From contig RHCK01000077.1 of NCBI GenBank assembly GCA_010030605.1, positions 1 to 7,470 on the forward strand: a DNA stretch of 7,470 bases, in the 5' to 3' direction. The translations under genes and the position numbers were made by a program. How positions within the stretch are numbered: the stretch's first letter is position 1; each line of letters starts with the position of its first letter. Origin of the DNA: Acidimicrobiia bacterium (GTDB lineage: Bacteria; Actinomycetota; Acidimicrobiia; Acidimicrobiales; Ilumatobacteraceae). The notes under the pieces were generated by a model, which ran no database searches, was not told the DNA's origin, and was given only the letters and a program-made list of their open reading frames with translations. Below, in pieces: positions 4,965 to 7,470 of the stretch.

Positions 4965-6314
4965 GTGACCGACGCGCCCGCCACTCCTCAACCGGGTCGC
5001 GGACGAGGATCCGGTTACGTACCTCCTCGGCATCAACACCGATTCGTACCCTCGCCGTTCACTCGTCTGGTACGCGTGCACGCGCTGATGGCCGCCGGCG
5101 AAGCCTCCATGGCAGTCGCCCTCGCCGATTCGTTGTTTCTGTCGATCACACCAGGCGAGGCCCGCGGACGTGTCTTGTTGTTCCTCGCCGTTTCGTTCGC
5201 CCCATTCCTGGTGCTCGGCAAGTTCATCGGCCCAGTCATCGACCGCATGCCGGGAGGTCGCCGTCTCCTCATCGTCCTCATCGCCGCTCTACGCGCGTTG
5301 GTGATGGTCGTGATGGTCTCGCAATTGGACTCGCTCTTTCTCTTCCCCTTGGCGTTCCTGGCGATGGTTCTGAACAAGACCTACCTCGTCTCGAAATCCG
5401 CGGTATTGCCGTCATTGCTTCGTGATGACAAGGACCTGGTGGAATCCAACGCCCGTCTCGGAGTCACCGCCGGTGTGGTGGGTTTCCTGGCCGCCGTACC
5501 GGCCGGGATCCTGAGTACTTTCTCGTCCAAGGCCCCTTTGGTGTTCGGAGCCGGGGTCTTCGTGTTGGCCGCCCTCAATGCTTTGCGACTTCCCAAGCGT
5601 TCGGTGACTGCCGGCGAAACGCAACAACTGGAGATCGAGGAACTCCGTCAACCGAATCTGTTGATCGCGGTTTCGGCGATGAGTTTGGTGCGGGCCTCGG
5701 TTGGGTTCACCTTCTTTCATTTGGCCTTCTACTTCGCCGATCATCCGCGCGTCGAACGTATGGACCTCGCCCCGAACGGGATGTGGTACCAAGTGCGATT
5801 TCATTTCGGTCCGCAGTTCGGTGCGGTGTGGTTCGGCATCGCGGTCAGTTTGGCCGCGGTCGGTTCGTTGCTCGGCAACCTCAGTGCCAAACCGCTCAAG
5901 CGCTTGGACCGAGTGGAGAATCTCTTGATCGCCGGCTTGTTTCTGATTGGTGTCGCGGGTTTGATCACCGCGCTGACCTCGATCACGATCACCGCGCTAT
6001 TGCTGATGGCCCTGGTCAATTACGCGGCGGCCATCAGCAACATGGCTTTCGAGACCATCGTTCAGCGCGACGCCCCCGACGCCAACCGTGGACGCGCGTT
6101 GGCCAACTTCTACACGAAGTTCCAACTGATGTGGGTGGCCGCCGGAATCATTCCCGTCCTCCTGAAACTTCCCGGCACCGTGGGTTTCGCGGTTGTGTCG
6201 GCCATTGGTTTCAGCGGTGGGGTGGTGTATTGGTTGAGCAATCGTCAGGTCAGCAAAGGGCTCGAGCCCACGTCGGTGGTCGCGCAGTTGCGCAAACGAT
6301 TCAGTCGCCGCTGA
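4965..6314 (+). CDS. MFS-type multipass membrane transporter, substrate unknown
   Basis: The 449-residue protein has a hydrophilic, Pro/Arg-rich N-terminal tail (about 1-36) and then about 12 hydrophobic segments, roughly at 37-60, 69-94, 100-118, 121-144, 165-183, 188-206, 232-258, 286-305, 319-338, 341-360, 383-401 and 404-424. GPVIDRMPGGRR (about 89-100) resembles the loop 2-3 motif of the major facilitator superfamily, and a charged central loop (about 209-230) separates the halves. This fits an inner-membrane secondary transporter, perhaps an efflux-type MFS protein, but nothing shows the substrate. GTG 4965 was chosen because a -10 element lies 6 bases upstream and the downstream ATG at 5089 would cut into the first helix. 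It follows regX3 but has its own promoter candidate, so a role in phosphate metabolism is not implied. Its 3' end overlaps the convergent gene. Confidence 0.75.
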   Translation: MTDAPATPQPGRGRGSGYVPPRHQHRFVPSPFTRLVRVHALMAAGEASMAVALADSLFLSITPGEARGRVLLFLAVSFAPFLVLGKFIGPVIDRMPGGRRLLIVLIAALRALVMVVMVSQLDSLFLFPLAFLAMVLNKTYLVSKSAVLPSLLRDDKDLVESNARLGVTAGVVGFLAAVPAGILSTFSSKAPLVFGAGVFVLAALNALRLPKRSVTAGETQQLEIEELRQPNLLIAVSAMSLVRASVGFTFFHLAFYFADHPRVERMDLAPNGMWYQVRFHFGPQFGAVWFGIAVSLAAVGSLLGNLSAKPLKRLDRVENLLIAGLFLIGVAGLITALTSITITALLLMALVNYAAAISNMAFETIVQRDAPDANRGRALANFYTKFQLMWVAAGIIPVLLKLPGTVGFAVVSAIGFSGGVVYWLSNRQVSKGLEPTSVVAQLRKRFSRR

Positions 6315-7470
6315 TTTCCAGTCGCGCCAGCCAGAGTCCGGGTGCCTCCAGTTCGGAAGGCGTCGGAAGATTCTCGGAAGCTCCGTAGAGAGGAGTCAGT
6401 CCGTCGGTTCCGGCGCGTTGCACGACACCATCGACGAAGGATCGACCGATCTCCACCTGTTGGCGAGTGATGTGCACTCCGAGCAACCTCTCGACGAAGG
6501 CGGTTTCCTCGCCACCATCGATCCGCCGCCGACGCGCGGCTTCGGCGATGCGCGAGGGGTTTCCCAGAATTCGGCCGCCGACGAGATCGGTCATGTAGTC
6601 GCTCCATCCGATGACCACCGAGAGAACGGTGTCCAAACGTGGTCGGAGTCGATCCTGTTCCGGGGTGCGAACGGCACCGAGCAACAACTCTGGGTCGCCG
6701 AGAAGTTTCTGAAGCGAGGCCATCATGTCGCCTGGATCGGACGATTCGATCGACGACAACTTCTCGCTGATCGCGTGTGGATCCGGACGAAATGCCGCAA
6801 CATGCGATGAGATCAGCCCGTTGACGGCGTCTCGAACGTGAGCGAGCCCGTAGATCTGATGGGTGACGAATTCGCGCACGAGCGTCCACATGCGAACATC
6901 GTCTCGGGGTAGATCCCAGTCCGAGGCGAAACCGTCGATGTTGTGGGCGAGCAAGGCGACGCGGTTGCTTGCCGGGCGTGGCAAGGGCAGATCGTATTGA
7001 CCGAGCGATCTCTTGGCGATGAGACCGACCATCGACCCGACCGTCATGCCCATCGTCATCGGAGCGAGCATGCCGGTGAGATTCGCGAACATGTCAGCCA
7101 TTGGATCAGTGGGCTCGTCATTCGATGAGTCGGATCGTGAACCGCCGAGCGCGGTGGCGAGGTCGGTGAACAGCGGCCGGTAATCATCGAGCGTTCGTTG
7201 AGCGCACTGACCCGATGTCACCATTTCGGGAACGACGTTCATGATGTCGTGGCGATCACCGATGCCGGTTCCCATTTGCACCTGCATGACGGCGATGCGT
7301 GCCAGCTCCTCGAACTCGATCCGGACCTTCGGATCGATGTTCGCTTCGTTGACGCCGGCGGTCGCAGTGGACTGAGCGATCTGGCGGGCGGTGTCCCATT
7401 GGATGGGACCCTGACCTTGGAACATCTTCATCATGTCCCCGAACATTCCGCCGAACATTCCGCCGAACAT
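6301..7470 (-). CDS. DUF2342 zincin-like protein, probably 5'-partial and lacking zinc ligands
   Basis: This looks like the actinobacterial DUF2342 family (zincin-like, often labelled zinc-dependent metalloprotease or putative hydrolase). Supporting features are the N-terminal Gly/Met/Phe repeats, the segment WDTARQIAQ (25-33), the Met/Gly-rich helix near 130-153, NIDGFASDWDLPRDDVRMW (177-195) and the helix REFVTHQIYGLAHVRDAV (199-216). Numbering counts from a Met at the very edge of the window. Relatives carry a longer Gly-rich start, so the true start may lie beyond 7470. At the HExxH position the sequence reads REFVTH, with Arg199 in place of the first His. The downstream LxxxEG helix reads SVVIGWSDYM, with Ile where a zinc-binding Glu would be expected. 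A working zinc protease is therefore unlikely. My recollection is that part of the family naturally has RExxH, so this may be a subfamily trait. No cellular role can be assigned. Confidence 0.7.
   Translation of the reverse strand: MFGGMFGGMFGDMMKMFQGQGPIQWDTARQIAQSTATAGVNEANIDPKVRIEFEELARIAVMQVQMGTGIGDRHDIMNVVPEMVTSGQCAQRTLDDYRPLFTDLATALGGSRSDSSNDEPTDPMADMFANLTGMLAPMTMGMTVGSMVGLIAKRSLGQYDLPLPRPASNRVALLAHNIDGFASDWDLPRDDVRMWTLVREFVTHQIYGLAHVRDAVNGLISSHVAAFRPDPHAISEKLSSIESSDPGDMMASLQKLLGDPELLLGAVRTPEQDRLRPRLDTVLSVVIGWSDYMTDLVGGRILGNPSRIAEAARRRRIDGGEETAFVERLLGVHITRQQVEIGRSFVDGVVQRAGTDGLTPLYGASENLPTPSELEAPGLWLARLEISGD
7441..7470. repeat. 12-base tandem repeat, 2.5 copies
   Basis: GAACATTCCGCC occurs at 7441-7452 and 7453-7464, followed by a half copy at 7465-7470 that runs off the window. 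Read on the minus strand it encodes the tetrapeptide repeat MFGG at the N-terminus of the DUF2342 protein. More copies may lie beyond the edge. Confidence 0.8.

Noticed and set aside
6245..6889. 214-codon minus-strand open frame overlapping the DUF2342 gene
   Set aside because: It is a shadow frame with Arg/Ser-rich content, inside a gene with better family resemblance in another frame.

Overview
The window looks like a chromosomal segment from an actinobacterium. The GC content appears high (estimated by eye, not counted). The histidine kinase and response regulator resemble the mycobacterial SenX3/RegX3 pair very closely. A DUF2342-type zincin-like protein, a family I know mainly from Actinomycetota, sits at the right end. 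I lean towards a non-mycobacterial lineage such as Acidimicrobiia, but this is inference from protein flavour only. I see no rRNA, tRNA, CRISPR array, insertion sequence or phage gene.

Layout. (1) Positions 1-1192 hold the rest of a polyphosphate kinase gene (ppk1). Its 5' end lies outside the window, and it is broken internally near 583-589: the middle of the protein, including the region of the phosphorylated catalytic histidine, is missing and the frame changes. (2) An intergenic stretch of about 250 bases leads to a first phoU gene (1446-2186). (3) A regulatory region at 2187-2325 carries three tandem 11-base GTTCA units that look like an actinobacterial PHO box, a -10-like element, and a leader with competing inverted repeats that cover the ribosome binding site. 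(4) An apparent operon follows: a second phoU (2326-3057), a senX3/phoR-type histidine kinase (3054-4199, overlapping by 4 bases) and a regX3/phoB-type response regulator (4210-4920). (5) A short GC-rich hairpin runs directly into what looks like a leaderless promoter for an MFS-type membrane transporter (4965-6314). (6) On the opposite strand, overlapping the transporter's 3' end by 14 bases, is a DUF2342 zincin-like protein (6301-7470) that probably continues past the window edge and seems to lack the usual zinc ligands.

How the parts fit. Regions 1-4 form a phosphate-homeostasis cluster: polyphosphate synthesis (if ppk1 is intact in the living cell), two PhoU-type modulators, and a phosphate-sensing two-component system. 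The PHO-box-like repeats suggest that the response regulator controls its own operon. The transporter and the DUF2342 protein look like unrelated neighbours. The points most worth checking are the ppk1 deletion (real or an assembly artefact), the structured leader of the phoU2 operon, the paired PhoU paralogues and the degenerate zincin site. I did not find a clearly new biological system.
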